DNA from: Christensenella intestinihominis
Lineage (GTDB): Bacteria > Bacillota > Clostridia > Christensenellales > Christensenellaceae
Direction: 5' to 3'
Assembly (NCBI RefSeq): GCF_001678845.1
Contig: NZ_MAIQ01000004.1
Coordinates: 62,001-126,000 of the forward strand
Length of the DNA stretch: 64,000 nucleotides
The position numbers and the translations under genes are program-made. Below are positions 16,675 through 25,516 of the stretch, piece after piece; position 1 is the stretch's first letter, and every line of letters begins with the position of its first letter. The notes beneath the pieces were generated by a model. It worked only from the letters and a program-made list of their open reading frames with translations. It was not told where the DNA came from and made no database searches.

Positions 16675-16722
16675 TATCAGGTGGCGAATGCCGCGGTAAC
16701 AAAACAAAAACGGGGTTTTGAA

Positions 16723-17826
16723 ATGATCATAACGGACGACCAAAAACAAAGAATACAGGAAGCCGAACAGAAGCTTAATGAAGCGACCGCGTCGCTCGAC
16801 CTTCCGGCGCTCAAAGAGGAGCTTGCGGGGCTGACTGCGCAGATGGAGGCGCCGGACTTCTGGAACGACGTGGAGACGGCAAATAAAATCACAAAGCAGG
16901 AAAAGCCTTTGAAGGCTAAAATCACTTTATGTGAAAAGCTCAATTCTTCCCTCGAGGACCTTAAGGTCCTTGTGGAAATGGTGGACGAGGAACAGGATGA
17001 GGAGCTTCTCGCCGAGCTTAACACCGAGCTTGCGGACTTTGAAAAGGATATCACCGATTTCCATCTGCAAACGCTCCTTTCCGGCACCTACGACGCAAAC
17101 AACGCCATTATCTCGCTCCATGCGGGTGCGGGCGGTACGGAGGCGCAGGACTGGGCCCAGATGCTGATGCGTATGTATACGCGCTGGGCGGAACGCCACG
17201 GGTATGACGTGAAGGTCCTCGACTACCTCGACGGCGACGACGCGGGCATCAAAAGCGTAACCATGCGCATTGAGGGCGATAACGCGTACGGTTACCTGCG
17301 CAATGAAAAGGGCGTGCACCGCCTGGTGCGTATTTCCCCCTTTGATTCCAACGCGCGGCGGCACACTTCGTTTGCTTCCCTCGACGTCATGCCGGAGATC
17401 GACGACGCGGACAACGATATCGAAGTTGCGCCGGACGATATCCGGGTGGACACCTACCGCTCGTCGGGCGCGGGCGGCCAGCATGTCAATAAGACGTCCT
17501 CCGCAATCCGCATTACGCATTTCCCGACCGGGATTGTCGTGCAATGCCAGAACGAACGTTCCCAGCTGCAAAACAGGGAAACCGCGATGCGCATGCTGAA
17601 ATCCAAGCTTGCCGAGAAACGCGAGGAAGAACGTATGGCGCAGCTTGCGGAAATCAAGGGCGACCAGAAAAAGATCGAGTGGGGCAGCCAAATACGTTCG
17701 TACGTATTCTGCCCGTATACCATGGTGAAGGATCACCGTACCAACGTGGAAACGGGCAATATCAACGCCGTGATGGACGGCGATATCGACGATTTCATCA
17801 AGGCCTGCCTGATTCAGGGATTCTAA
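16723..17826 (+). CDS. prfB: Peptide chain release factor 2, no programmed frameshift
   Basis: RF2 terminates translation at UGA and UAA. The 367-residue product shows the SPF specificity tripeptide in VRISPFDS and the catalytic GGQ in SSGAGGQHVNK. The ATG at 16723 follows CGGGG about 9 bases upstream. In many bacteria an in-frame UGA near codon 25 forces a +1 frameshift that autoregulates RF2. Here the matching region reads TCGCTCGAC (Ser-Leu-Asp) in one continuous frame, so that control is absent. The gene is also separated from secA and hpf, its usual neighbours in related genomes, and forms its own transcription unit. Confidence 0.96.
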   Translation: MIITDDQKQRIQEAEQKLNEATASLDLPALKEELAGLTAQMEAPDFWNDVETANKITKQEKPLKAKITLCEKLNSSLEDLKVLVEMVDEEQDEELLAELNTELADFEKDITDFHLQTLLSGTYDANNAIISLHAGAGGTEAQDWAQMLMRMYTRWAERHGYDVKVLDYLDGDDAGIKSVTMRIEGDNAYGYLRNEKGVHRLVRISPFDSNARRHTSFASLDVMPEIDDADNDIEVAPDDIRVDTYRSSGAGGQHVNKTSSAIRITHFPTGIVVQCQNERSQLQNRETAMRMLKSKLAEKREEERMAQLAEIKGDQKKIEWGSQIRSYVFCPYTMVKDHRTNVETGNINAVMDGDIDDFIKACLIQGF

Positions 17827-17838
17827 AAAACGGTTTAA

Positions 17839-17866
17839 ACAGCGCGCCTTTGGCGCGCTGTTTTTT
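17839..17866 (+). terminator. prfB terminator
   Basis: A 10-bp stem ACAGCGCGCC/GGCGCGCTGT with a TTT loop, followed by a T run. Confidence 0.88.
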
Positions 17867-17987
17867 GTTCCCTTGCTTGCCGTTGGTAAAATTCACAATT
17901 TGTTCATAAACAGACGTACTTGTTTCGTATCCCTGGAATTTTTATAATAGTGACATTGAAAATTTTTAGAATGGATATGAAGAAGCG

Positions 17988-19031
17988 TTGCTCACCGGGA
18001 AAAAGAAAAAAGTTTGGAGTTTAATTGGCAAGAATACCGCGTCCTTTGCTTTTTGTATGGGCTGCATCATACTGATGAGCACCCTGTTCGGGCAGGAAAA
18101 CGTGCTGCCCAGCGTGGCGGTGGTGGTGGGTCTGATGTCCTTTCCGCTGATGGACGTGAAAACGGACCATCTCCAGTTTTCAGCCGCCATTTTTTTGCTG
18201 TTCCCCCTGATTGGCTTAACGTCCATGCTTTCCCTTGTGAATGTGTGGCTCAGCATTGTATGTACGTTTGGCACGGTGCTCCTTATTATGGTGCTTACCA
18301 TCGAGCCGCGGGACTTAAAGCCGTTTATGACCTTTATGCTTTGCTTCGTCTTCTCGCAGGGCAGCCCCGTTGCGCCTGGCGGATTCGGCATGCGCATGGC
18401 AACGCTTACCCTGGGCGGCCTCGCGGTGGCGCTGGTAACATATTTCACATGGCGGCATAAATACAAGGACAGCGAGCAGCACAGCCTGCGCACGCAGGTT
18501 CACCTTTCCGCACGGCACCGGAGCTTTATCCTGAGAATGGCGCTGGGGCTTACGCTCGCCGGTATCCTCGGGTTTGCGCTGCACCTGAAAAAACCGATGT
18601 GGATCAGCATCGTGGTGCTGTCCCTGACGCAAATTGATATCAAAGAAACGCACCAGCGCATTAAATACCGTGTGATTGCGACAATTGCGGGCGTGTTCCT
18701 GTTCCTGCTGTTCTGCCAGTATTTAATCCCGCAGGAATATATTTTCTATTTCATCATCTTCCTCGGATATCTCAGCACGTGGGTGAAGGAATATAAATAC
18801 ACGCAGGTCATCAATGCAATCAATGCCTTAAACGCAAATCTTGTACTGTTTGACACCAATACGGCCATTGGAAACCGATTCCTGCTGCTTGGCATCGGGA
18901 TCGCCATTGTCCTCGGGATGTACCTTTTGGACCGCGTTTGCCGTCATTTTATCGGGAAGCGGGAAAAACGGAAGGAATGGGAAGACGCCCCCTCCGGGCC
19001 GCCTGTCCTGGAAATGCCGCCGGAAATATAA
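17988..19031 (+). CDS. FUSC-family (aromatic acid exporter-like) membrane protein
   Basis: A 347-residue polytopic membrane protein with two clusters of hydrophobic segments (about 15-150 and 180-310) separated by a basic loop (WRHKYKDSEQHSLRTQ). The repeat of an ILGFALHLKKPMWISIVVLSL segment in the second half, with a conserved W-x-x-(I/L) context, resembles FUSC/ArAE-like exporters; the substrate is unknown. The C-terminus is charged and cytoplasmic. The start appears to be TTG at 17988 with only a weak GAAGAAG site, so it is uncertain. It is convergent with def across a shared terminator. Confidence 0.72.
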   Translation: MLTGKKKKVWSLIGKNTASFAFCMGCIILMSTLFGQENVLPSVAVVVGLMSFPLMDVKTDHLQFSAAIFLLFPLIGLTSMLSLVNVWLSIVCTFGTVLLIMVLTIEPRDLKPFMTFMLCFVFSQGSPVAPGGFGMRMATLTLGGLAVALVTYFTWRHKYKDSEQHSLRTQVHLSARHRSFILRMALGLTLAGILGFALHLKKPMWISIVVLSLTQIDIKETHQRIKYRVIATIAGVFLFLLFCQYLIPQEYIFYFIIFLGYLSTWVKEYKYTQVINAINALNANLVLFDTNTAIGNRFLLLGIGIAIVLGMYLLDRVCRHFIGKREKRKEWEDAPSGPPVLEMPPEI

Positions 19032-19052
19032 AAAAGGCCTTCCGGCCTTTTT
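19031..19052. terminator. Bidirectional terminator
   Basis: Stem AAAAAGGCC/GGCCTTTTT with a TTCC loop, between the FUSC-like gene and def. The stop codon of def lies at its edge. Confidence 0.85.
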
Positions 19053-19500
19053 ATTCCGTGAACTCAATGATTTTATCCTTGAACACGACCCCGTCCAGAT
19101 GGTCAAGCTCGTGGCACAGGCATTTTGCAAGCAAGCCGCTTCCTTCCACGGTGACCTCTTTTCCATTTTCGTCGAGCGCCCGCACCACTACATGCTCCGG
19201 CCGCTTCACCTTGCCCCACACGTCCGGAAAGCTGAGGCAGCCTTCCTCCACGACCTGCTCGCCCTCCTGGAGCACAAATTCCGGGTTTACCAGCTTTATA
19301 AGGCCTTCTCCAACGTCGATCACAACAAGGCGCTTTAAGATGCCCACCTGGCACGCGGCGAGCCCACCGCCTTCCGCATGGTACATCGTTTCCGCCATAT
19401 CGTCGAGAATGGTGCGGATACGGTCTGTGATTTCCTTTACTTCCCTGCTTTTTTTGCGCAATATTTCGTCGTCAAATGTTCTGATTTCCCTTAACGCCAT
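19051..19500 (-). CDS. def: Peptide deformylase
   Basis: This metalloenzyme removes the formyl group from nascent proteins. All three motifs are present: GGGLAACQVG, EEGCLSFP and the metal-binding CHELDHLDG. The ATG at 19500 follows GGAGGTG and gives 149 residues, the usual length for a type 2-like short deformylase; the longer open frame upstream has no ribosome site. A TATAAT on the minus strand at 19524-19519 suggests a very short leader. No fmt or other usual partner is adjacent. Confidence 0.95.
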   Translation of the reverse strand: MALREIRTFDDEILRKKSREVKEITDRIRTILDDMAETMYHAEGGGLAACQVGILKRLVVIDVGEGLIKLVNPEFVLQEGEQVVEEGCLSFPDVWGKVKRPEHVVVRALDENGKEVTVEGSGLLAKCLCHELDHLDGVVFKDKIIEFTE

Positions 19501-19546
19501 CTCTTTCACCTCCGGCATATTATACCATATTTCCAGATAAAAGAAA

Positions 19547-19572
19547 CCCCGCGGAAGACTGGTTCCGCGGGG
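19547..19572 (-). terminator. Terminator of the MerR gene
   Basis: Stem 19547-19556 with 19563-19572 (CCCCGCGGAA and its complement), followed on the minus strand by TTTCTTTT. Confidence 0.8.
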
Positions 19573-19588
19573 CGTAATAGCAGACGGC

Positions 19589-20380
19589 TTATTTTTCAAT
19601 CGGAAAATAGATTTCGGTGACGAGCTGTTCCTCAGGCACCTCGCACGGATCGTTCAGATACTTTTCGTATGGCTGCGCCGTGATGCGGTAGCCTTTTTCT
19701 TCAATCCATTTCACGATTGCCGCGTACGCCTCCGACAAACCGCCATAGGCTCCGAGGTGCACGCCCATCACGCACGGCCCGCCGGGCAGGGTGCGCGTCA
19801 GGTTGTTTTTTGCCGCCATGACCGCGCCGATTTCTACGTCCGTACTTTCCGGATCAAACTCACTGCTGTGATAGAGGGCGATAATCCCTCCCGTACATTG
19901 CAGGTTGTTGTCCCCAAGCTTCTTCATTACCCTGCCGAACAGCTTGTCAAAGTCCTTAATGGCAATTGTCGCGCGTTCACTTACAATCTCGAGCGGTTGT
20001 GTTTCTACAATTTTGATCTCTGTTTTCGTCTGGTTCATAATATCGATTCCTTTCCTGAGCAGTTCCATATCTTCCCGCATTTTTTCGAGAAGCCTGCGCT
20101 GATGTTTGAGTTCATTCCTCTGCTGTTCATACTTCACCGCAAAGCGCGCAAGGGTCATATGCGTATCCGCATGGAGCAGCTCTGCCGTCTCCTCAAGCGT
20201 AAATCCGTAGTCTTTGCACCGCAGGATAAAAAGCATGTCGCGGAACTGTGACGCTTCATAATACCGGTATCCTGTCCCGTCGCTCGTATGCGCGGGCGTG
20301 AGCAGGCCGATCCGGTCGTAGTGCCGCAGTGTTTTGGTCGTAACCATGCACAGCCTTGAAAATTCCCCTATTGTAAACAT
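19589..20380 (-). CDS. MerR-family regulator with GyrI-like effector domain (BmrR type)
   Basis: A 263-residue regulator. Residues 1-70 form a MerR winged helix (FTIGEFSRLCMVTTKTLRHY, then GYRYYEASQ). A coiled dimerisation helix (about 75-115, EQQRNELKHQRRLLEKM) leads into a GyrI-like small-molecule binding domain (about 125-263, ending TEIYFPIEK) like that of BmrR, which senses lipophilic cations. Members usually activate drug exporters; the target is not apparent here, since neither neighbour is an exporter in the same operon. It has its own terminator. Confidence 0.9.
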   Translation of the reverse strand: MFTIGEFSRLCMVTTKTLRHYDRIGLLTPAHTSDGTGYRYYEASQFRDMLFILRCKDYGFTLEETAELLHADTHMTLARFAVKYEQQRNELKHQRRLLEKMREDMELLRKGIDIMNQTKTEIKIVETQPLEIVSERATIAIKDFDKLFGRVMKKLGDNNLQCTGGIIALYHSSEFDPESTDVEIGAVMAAKNNLTRTLPGGPCVMGVHLGAYGGLSEAYAAIVKWIEEKGYRITAQPYEKYLNDPCEVPEEQLVTEIYFPIEK

Positions 20381-20464
20381 CAGCTATTCTCCTGTTTTTT
20401 TTGTAAGAATCGATTCTTTATTCTTAGTATATGGGTTGCCCCGGGGGCAAGGTCAAGCACTATT

Positions 20465-20890
20465 TTAAAACTTTTTATAATAGTAATTTGAAAATACGAT
20501 CCACAGCACGAGATGGACGGCCAAAAGGCCCGCCGCCAGCAGCACAACCGCCTGCGCCGCCCCCATAAGCGCGAGAATGAGCACGAATACGCACAGCACA
20601 TAGGTCATGACCTTAGCGACCATATGCCCGGCTTTTTCCCGGATACGCACGTTGCGTTCGTCGTTTACCTCGATCTGCTTTTGGTCGTTGATTTTTTCCT
20701 GCTCCTCCGGCGAAAGCTTTGCGAGGTACACCATATTTGAAAGCCCCACCGCCAGGAACGCCGCCCCGAAGCCAATGCACGCGCCGAACTGCGCCCATGC
20801 CCCGTCCTTTGGAAAAACGAACAGGCCTGCCGCAAACAACACGGCGCCAACCGCCGCCTGGACAATATATGCGGTCTTTCTATTTTTCAT
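20465..20890 (-). CDS. DUF2178-like four-helix membrane protein
   Basis: A 141-residue protein with two N-terminal membrane segments, a cytoplasmic loop holding the recognisable NDERNVRIREKAG pattern, and two C-terminal segments. The function is unknown. The ATG at 20890 has GGGGAGG six bases upstream, while the ATG at 20896 abuts it, so the shorter form is preferred. It overlaps the end of the upstream XRE gene by 11 bases. This regulator plus small membrane protein pairing is common in Firmicutes; translational coupling is likely. Confidence 0.75.
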   Translation of the reverse strand: MKNRKTAYIVQAAVGAVLFAAGLFVFPKDGAWAQFGACIGFGAAFLAVGLSNMVYLAKLSPEEQEKINDQKQIEVNDERNVRIREKAGHMVAKVMTYVLCVFVLILALMGAAQAVVLLAAGLLAVHLVLWIVFSNYYYKKF

Positions 20891-21089
20891 CTTCATCCTC
20901 CCCGTAAATAAACAATTCCTCTATTTTCATTCCAAAATACCGCGCTATTTTAAATGCAAGCGTTATGGAGGGATTATACCGTCCGTTCTCGAGCGAGCTG
21001 ACCGTCTGCCGCGATACCCGGAGCGCGGCGGCGAGTTCTTCCTGCCGTATCCCTCTTTGTTTCCTGATCTCTTCCAACCGGTTTTTCAA
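20880..21089 (-). CDS. Small XRE regulator (YgzD-like)
   Basis: A 69-residue single-domain Cro/C1 protein (LKNRLEEIRKQRGIRQEELA, then VSRQTVSSLENGRYNPS and FKIARYFGMKIEELF). The start is TTG at 21089 after GGGAGGG; upstream in-frame codons read through the promoter. It probably represses its own operon with the membrane protein that it overlaps, through direct repeats that bracket its promoter. Confidence 0.88.
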   Translation of the reverse strand: MKNRLEEIRKQRGIRQEELAAALRVSRQTVSSLENGRYNPSITLAFKIARYFGMKIEELFIYGEDEDEK

Positions 21090-21112
21090 TCCTGGTTCCC
21101 TCCCGCAATGGA

Positions 21113-21168
21113 AAGTTTGCTTTACATTATGGTATACCATCCGCGCCACTATGTCAAGTTTGCTTTAC
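21113..21168 (-). promoter_or_regulatory. Promoter with two flanking 13-bp direct repeats (XRE operators)
   Basis: On the minus strand GTAAAGCAAACTT occurs at 21168-21156 and 21125-21113. The first copy runs into a TTGACA -35 box; the second lies just downstream of the TATACCAT -10 region. A repressor bound at both would clamp the promoter. The XRE protein encoded next is the obvious candidate. Confidence 0.7.
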
Positions 21169-21183
21169 GTTGTTCGCAAAAAA

Positions 21184-21204
21184 CAAGGGCGATAAACGCC
21201 CTTG
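21184..21204 (-). terminator. Terminator of the two small paralog genes
   Basis: Stem CAAGGGCG/CGCCCTTG with a five-base loop, followed on the minus strand by TTTTTTG. Confidence 0.8.
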
Positions 21205-21228
21205 CTTTTGCTGATAAAATTTTTTCCC

Positions 21229-21441
21229 TTATTTTCCGAGCCCTGCCAGCATTCGCCGCGCCTGTCCGTAGTCCACATCGCGGACGTAAAGATGGTGCAT
21301 TTCGCCCGGCCTTCCCGTATGGTCGCAATAAACAATGCTGTAATCACACGGGATACGGCTGCCCGCAAGCAGCCTCCTTGCCCTGGAAAATGTTTCGGCA
21401 GAAGGCGTACCCAGTACCTCCCGCCGGCTTAATGGGATCAT
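21229..21441 (-). CDS. Small hypothetical protein, paralog of the next gene
   Basis: A 70-residue protein starting at ATG 21441 after GGAGGAGGA. It begins MIPLSRREVLGTPSAETFSR, then RRLLAGSRIPCDYSIV, and ends HHLYVRDVDYGQARRMLAG. The plan (helix, IPxDY strand, late YV-x-x-x-Y strand and helix) resembles small DUF2007-like fold proteins of unknown role. It is clearly homologous to the 88-residue product encoded just upstream. Confidence 0.72.
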   Translation of the reverse strand: MIPLSRREVLGTPSAETFSRARRLLAGSRIPCDYSIVYCDHTGRPGEMHHLYVRDVDYGQARRMLAGLGK

Positions 21442-21595
21442 GCTGCAATCCTCCTCCTTGATCTTAGGTGCTGCGGATTCGGCGCTCCGCAGCGTACTTC
21501 GGCCCATCCGGAACCGTGTATTGCCATTGTAGAACCCGGCATTTCTATTTTCAAGAGGTCGGCGGCAATTTTTATACAATTTTAACACCGCCGGG

Positions 21596-21862
21596 TTATT
21601 CCATTACCTTCCGTATCAGGTGGGCGGCTTTTTCGTACTCATATTTATGCACATAAATATAGTAGGTATTGAGTTCTTCCACATGTTCCCCGGTGCGCAT
21701 GGCCGCGGCGCCCCTGTCGCCGAGTCCCCGGCCCCCGGACCAGCCCGTCGATCTCACATTGAAATCATAGGGTATGCCGTTTTCCCTGAGCAGGTTTTTA
21801 ATTTGCGAAAACTTCTTCTGGGAACTTCCCATCCACAGTTCCCGGCGGTTCCATGGCATCAT
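21596..21862 (-). CDS. Small hypothetical protein, paralog of the previous gene
   Basis: An 88-residue protein starting MMPWNRRELWMGSSQKKFSQ, with IKNLLRENGIPYDFNV and YYIYVHKYEYEKAAHLIRK. It shares about ten aligned positions (P, RRE, G, FS, LL, IP-x-D, YV, Y, A) with the 70-residue neighbour but has a glycine-rich insertion (TGWSGGRGLGDRGAAA). The ribosome site is GGGGGAAAG. Both genes are probably cotranscribed; the function is unknown. Confidence 0.7.
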   Translation of the reverse strand: MMPWNRRELWMGSSQKKFSQIKNLLRENGIPYDFNVRSTGWSGGRGLGDRGAAAMRTGEHVEELNTYYIYVHKYEYEKAAHLIRKVME

Positions 21863-21950
21863 TGTTTCTTTCCCCCTGGCAGCCCGTTGTATTTGCGTAT
21901 ATTACCATAGCATTTCCACGGCTGGAATTCAAGGGCGCTTTGCAAACTTT

Positions 21951-21985
21951 CCCACAAAAAAGCCACCCGCCGGAAGGCGGGTGGC
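21951..21985 (-). terminator. secA terminator
   Basis: A 10-bp stem GCCACCCGCC/GGCGGGTGGC with a GGAA loop, followed on the minus strand by six T residues. Confidence 0.9.
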
Positions 21986-21996
21986 CGTATGCCTTA

Positions 21997-24726
21997 TTAT
22001 ACGTTTTTACCGCAGCAATTTTTATATTTTTTTCCGCTTCCGCATGGGCACGGCTCGTTGCGGCCCACCTTCTTTTCCACGTGCACGGGCATCTGTGCCT
22101 CGCCCGCGTTTGCGTTGGTGTTCATCCTTTGCCTTGCGGGGGCATTTGACGCAATCGGATTCCCATCCGCGTCCACGTTGGCATGCACGTTCTTTACCTC
22201 ACGCTGCTCCACCTTGCTTTCCACCTTGATGTGGAAGAGCATATAGACGGTTTCCTCGCGGATTGCATCCACCATGGCGTCGAACATATCGAAGCCCTCG
22301 ATGCGGTATTCGTTGATCGGGTCCCGCTGGCCAAGCGCCCGGAGGCCGATGCCGCGGCGGAACTGGTCCATCGCGTCGATATGGTCCATCCACTTGGAGT
22401 CCACCACGCGCAGCAGCACCATGCGTTCCACATCGCGCATGCTGAAGCCCGCGCCCGACATTTCCTCTTCCTTCGTGGCATAGAAGGACATGACCGCGTC
22501 CGTGATCTCCTGCTTAAGCTGTTTTTCCTCCGCCTGTTCGCGCTGCTCATCCGTATAGGGTACGAGCTTGATGCCAAAAATGCGCTCGATATACGCATAG
22601 AGGTCATCCCAGTCCCATTCCTCCGGGTATTTTCCTTTCGGGCAGTAAACCGCCATCGCCTGCTCGATCAGCGAGGTAATCATGGACTGGATATTATCCG
22701 AAATATCGTCGCCCATCAGCACCTGCTTGCGCTGGCCGTAGATCACTTCACGCTGTTTGTTCATCACGTCGTCGTAATCAAGGACGTGTTTCCTGAGGTT
22801 GAAGTTATTGCTCTCGATGCGCTTCTGGGCGTTTTCGATTTGCTTGGTCATCATTCCGAACTCAAGCGGAATATCGTCGTCCCCGCCGGAGAGCCGGTCC
22901 ATCACACCCTTCACACGGTCTCCGCCGAAAAGGCGCATGAGGTCGTCTTCCAGGGCAATATAGAATTTGGACGAGCCCGGGTCGCCCTGGCGTCCGCTTC
23001 GGCCGCGAAGCTGGTTATCGATCCGGCGGGATTCGTGCCGCTCCGTACCGATGATGGCAAGGCCCCCGAGGGCCACCACTTCGTCGTGCTCCGCATCCGT
23101 AACCTTTTTGTGCTTTTCCACGAGCTCCGCATATTTTTTGCGGGCCGCAAGGATTTCCGGGTCTTTCGTAGAGGCGTGGCTGACCGCGTTCTCGATCATT
23201 TCGTCGTCCATGCCGTCCGCGCGCATTTCGTTGCGCGCAAGGTAATCCGCATTGCCGCCGAGGATGATATCCGTACCACGGCCCGCCATATTGGTGGCGA
23301 TGGTAACGGCGTTCTTTTTACCTGCCTGCGCGATGATCTGCGCCTCGCGCAGGTGGTTTTTCGCGTTCAGCACCTCGTGCTTTACGCCCCGCTTTACAAG
23401 CAGCGAGGATAAATACTCACTGTCCGAAACGGACACCGTGCCCACAAGGATCGGGCGGCCCGTTTCGTGTACCTGCACGATTTCCTCGACAACTGCGTCG
23501 AACTTGCCTTTCTTGGAGCCGTAAATCACGTCGTTCTGGTCCTTGCGCACCATGGGGCGGTGCGTGGGGATTTCCACGACCTGCAAATTGTAAATGCTCT
23601 GGAACTCCGCCTCCTCCGTTTTCGCCGTACCCGTCATGCCCGAGAGCTTGTGGTACATACGGAAGAAATTCTGGAAGGTGATGGTCGCGAGCGTCTTGGA
23701 TTCGCGCTCCACCTTTACGCCTTCCTTGGCTTCAATTGCCTGGTGCAGCCCGTCGGAATAACGGCGGCCGATCATCAGGCGGCCTGTGAACTCGTCTACG
23801 ATGACGACTTCCTTATCCTCCGTGACCACATATTCCCGGTCTCGTACAAACAAGCGGTGCGCCTTCAGCGCCTGGTTGATATGGTGCACGATCTCCGTGT
23901 TTTCAATGTCGGTCAGGTTATCAAGCTTAAAGAACTGCTCCGCCTTTTTCACGCCCTCTTCCGTCAGGTTGATAGCCTTCATTTTTTCATCGACTTCGTA
24001 GTCGTCTTCCTCTTTTAAACGGCTCACAAACTTATCCGCCTGCTGGTAAAGGTCCGTGCCCTTATCGCCCTGGCCGGAAATAATCAGCGGGGTGCGCGCC
24101 TCGTCGATGAGGATACTGTCCACCTCGTCGACAATCGCAAAGTTCAGTTCGCGCTGTACAAGGTCGCTTTTCCGCACGACCATATTGTCCCTCAGGTAAT
24201 CGAACCCAAGCTCGTTGTTTGTGGAGTATACGATATCGCACGCGTAAGCCTTCTGCTTCTGCGCCTTATCCATCTCCCGCGTGACAAGGCCCACCGTATA
24301 GCCGAGATAGCGGAACACCTTGCCCATCCATTCGCTGTCGCGCTTGGCGAGGTATTCGTTCACCGTTACGATGTGCACGCCCTTACCCGAAACGGCGTTT
24401 AAGACCGCGGGCAGGGTCGCCACCAGCGTTTTACCTTCACCGGTCTTCATCTCGGCAATGTTGCCCTGGTGAAGGACAATGCCGCCCAGGACCTGTTCAT
24501 AGAAGTGCTTCATTCCCAGCACGCGCAGGCTGGCCTCCCGCACCTGTGCAAACACCTCGGGCAGCAGGTCGTCGAGCGACTCCCCGTCCTGGTGGCGTTT
24601 CTTATATTCCTCCGTTTTGGCGACAAGCGCTTCATCGCTCATCCCTTCAAATTCCGAAGAAAGCGCCTCCACCTTATCTGCAAGCTTCCTCACTGGCCGG
24701 AGCGCCGAATTCCCAAATAATCCCAT
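21997..24726 (-). CDS. secA: Preprotein translocase ATPase SecA
   Basis: SecA drives protein export through SecYEG. The 909-residue protein has Walker A MKTGEGKT, the [12 protein letters not shown] box, the preprotein cross-linking domain, motor 2 ([10 protein letters not shown]), the [13 protein letters not shown] motif and a C-terminal zinc-binding SEC-C tail ([15 protein letters not shown]) for SecB or lipid contacts. The start is at ATG 24726 (MGLFGNS) with GGAGAAGG upstream; the longer frame to 24762 lacks a site. It stands alone, with hpf lying divergently upstream beyond the RNA region. Confidence 0.97.
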   Translation of the reverse strand: MGLFGNSALRPVRKLADKVEALSSEFEGMSDEALVAKTEEYKKRHQDGESLDDLLPEVFAQVREASLRVLGMKHFYEQVLGGIVLHQGNIAEMKTGEGKTLVATLPAVLNAVSGKGVHIVTVNEYLAKRDSEWMGKVFRYLGYTVGLVTREMDKAQKQKAYACDIVYSTNNELGFDYLRDNMVVRKSDLVQRELNFAIVDEVDSILIDEARTPLIISGQGDKGTDLYQQADKFVSRLKEEDDYEVDEKMKAINLTEEGVKKAEQFFKLDNLTDIENTEIVHHINQALKAHRLFVRDREYVVTEDKEVVIVDEFTGRLMIGRRYSDGLHQAIEAKEGVKVERESKTLATITFQNFFRMYHKLSGMTGTAKTEEAEFQSIYNLQVVEIPTHRPMVRKDQNDVIYGSKKGKFDAVVEEIVQVHETGRPILVGTVSVSDSEYLSSLLVKRGVKHEVLNAKNHLREAQIIAQAGKKNAVTIATNMAGRGTDIILGGNADYLARNEMRADGMDDEMIENAVSHASTKDPEILAARKKYAELVEKHKKVTDAEHDEVVALGGLAIIGTERHESRRIDNQLRGRSGRQGDPGSSKFYIALEDDLMRLFGGDRVKGVMDRLSGGDDDIPLEFGMMTKQIENAQKRIESNNFNLRKHVLDYDDVMNKQREVIYGQRKQVLMGDDISDNIQSMITSLIEQAMAVYCPKGKYPEEWDWDDLYAYIERIFGIKLVPYTDEQREQAEEKQLKQEITDAVMSFYATKEEEMSGAGFSMRDVERMVLLRVVDSKWMDHIDAMDQFRRGIGLRALGQRDPINEYRIEGFDMFDAMVDAIREETVYMLFHIKVESKVEQREVKNVHANVDADGNPIASNAPARQRMNTNANAGEAQMPVHVEKKVGRNEPCPCGSGKKYKNCCGKNV

Positions 24727-24981
24727 GTTATTTAAAACCTTCTCCCTTTCCTGATAACGCACCCGCAGGTGCTCCGGGCGGAGGCTGCGCCCCCTTCCCG
24801 GCGATCCCCTGCCGGGGTTTTTCCACTGCGCGTATAACGGCGCCTGAAAAACGGATTTATGCCTCGCGGCATCCCTCGGTCAGCGGTTCTTCACAAATAT
24901 ATCCAATCCTTTCTAATTTTATCAAAGTCAATGATGGAAGTAAACAAATACGCCCAAATTCCGCGAATTGTTCATAAATTA
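24727..24981. other. Gap upstream of secA without recognised gene
   Basis: Contains a GC-rich stretch (24770-24830) and an AT-rich stretch (24890-24980). No coding sequence or known RNA was recognised; the secA promoter presumably lies here. Confidence 0.4.
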
Positions 24982-25010
24982 TTGTTATTTCGGGTGTCCC
25001 GCATTATAAT
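24982..25010 (+). promoter_or_regulatory. Promoter of the raiA-type RNA
   Basis: TTGTTA (24982-24987), 17-base spacer, TATAAT (25005-25010). Transcription would start near 25017, just before the closing helix of the predicted RNA. Confidence 0.78.
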
Positions 25011-25016
25011 CAAAGG

Positions 25017-25300
25017 CAAGCGGAAAAGGATTCGCGCCTGTGGTTGAAAGCCGATGCCAGTCGCAGGCAAAACGGTCCACGTAAGCAATGACGTTCTATT
25101 GATAATAGGGCTCGCCCGGGCGGATGGGAATTTCGGCCGCCCGGGCGGTTGTGAGCATAGTGCGGCTAGACGTAAGCCCGCCCGCCCAACAATAGGGCGA
25201 GAGAAGTAAGAGTGGCATAACGGCTGCGGGGCTTCCAGGCGGCGAATGTGGGGGAAAAGACCAGGTCAGGCGAATCCTTGGCCGCCCATTTTTTATTCCC
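25017..25300 (+). ncRNA. Structured RNA, probable raiA motif
   Basis: A non-coding stretch of about 280 bases lies between a strong promoter and hpf (raiA), where the clostridial raiA-motif RNA is known to occur. A long-range closing helix pairs AAGGATTCGC (25026-25035) with GCGAATCCTT (25270-25279), ten perfect pairs, continued by CCTG/CAGG. Inside is a very strong hairpin CCCGGGCGG/CCGCCCGGG (about 25115-25145). A T-rich run follows at 25289-25295. The assignment to the raiA motif is from position and overall form; no covariance search was run. Confidence 0.7.
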
Positions 25301-25516
25301 GTGAAGGAAAACACAGTCTCTTTGGCGAATTATTAATTAGGATATTTTATCCTTCAGGCACGGGGTTTCCCATTGCCGCAAGCACCTCTTTGCCGACCCC
25401 GGCTGCGCGGTGGCAAGCAGAACCAAAGGCCGTTGTTTCAGGCGGCCCGTAAGGGTGTATCTGTAAGTAACGGGCAAACCCGTACCACATTACATATCAC
25501 GGAAGGGGCGAACTAA
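25301..25516 (+). promoter_or_regulatory. hpf leader region
   Basis: A TTGGCG (25322-25327), 16 bases, TATTTT (25344-25349) may be a second promoter. The leader of about 160 bases contains an ACGGG/CCCGT hairpin near 25467-25480 before the ribosome site. It may be part of the upstream RNA or a separate regulatory leader. No known riboswitch was recognised. Confidence 0.4.

Noticed and set aside
22183-23412. Long plus-strand frame opposite secA
   Set aside because: secA fully accounts for the region. The frame's translation is His/Val-rich, as expected of an antisense shadow.
25337-25346. TTAGGATATT upstream of hpf, matching the core of the XRE repeats at 2530-2576
   Set aside because: It is a single AT-rich 10-mer that can occur by chance, with no second copy nearby.
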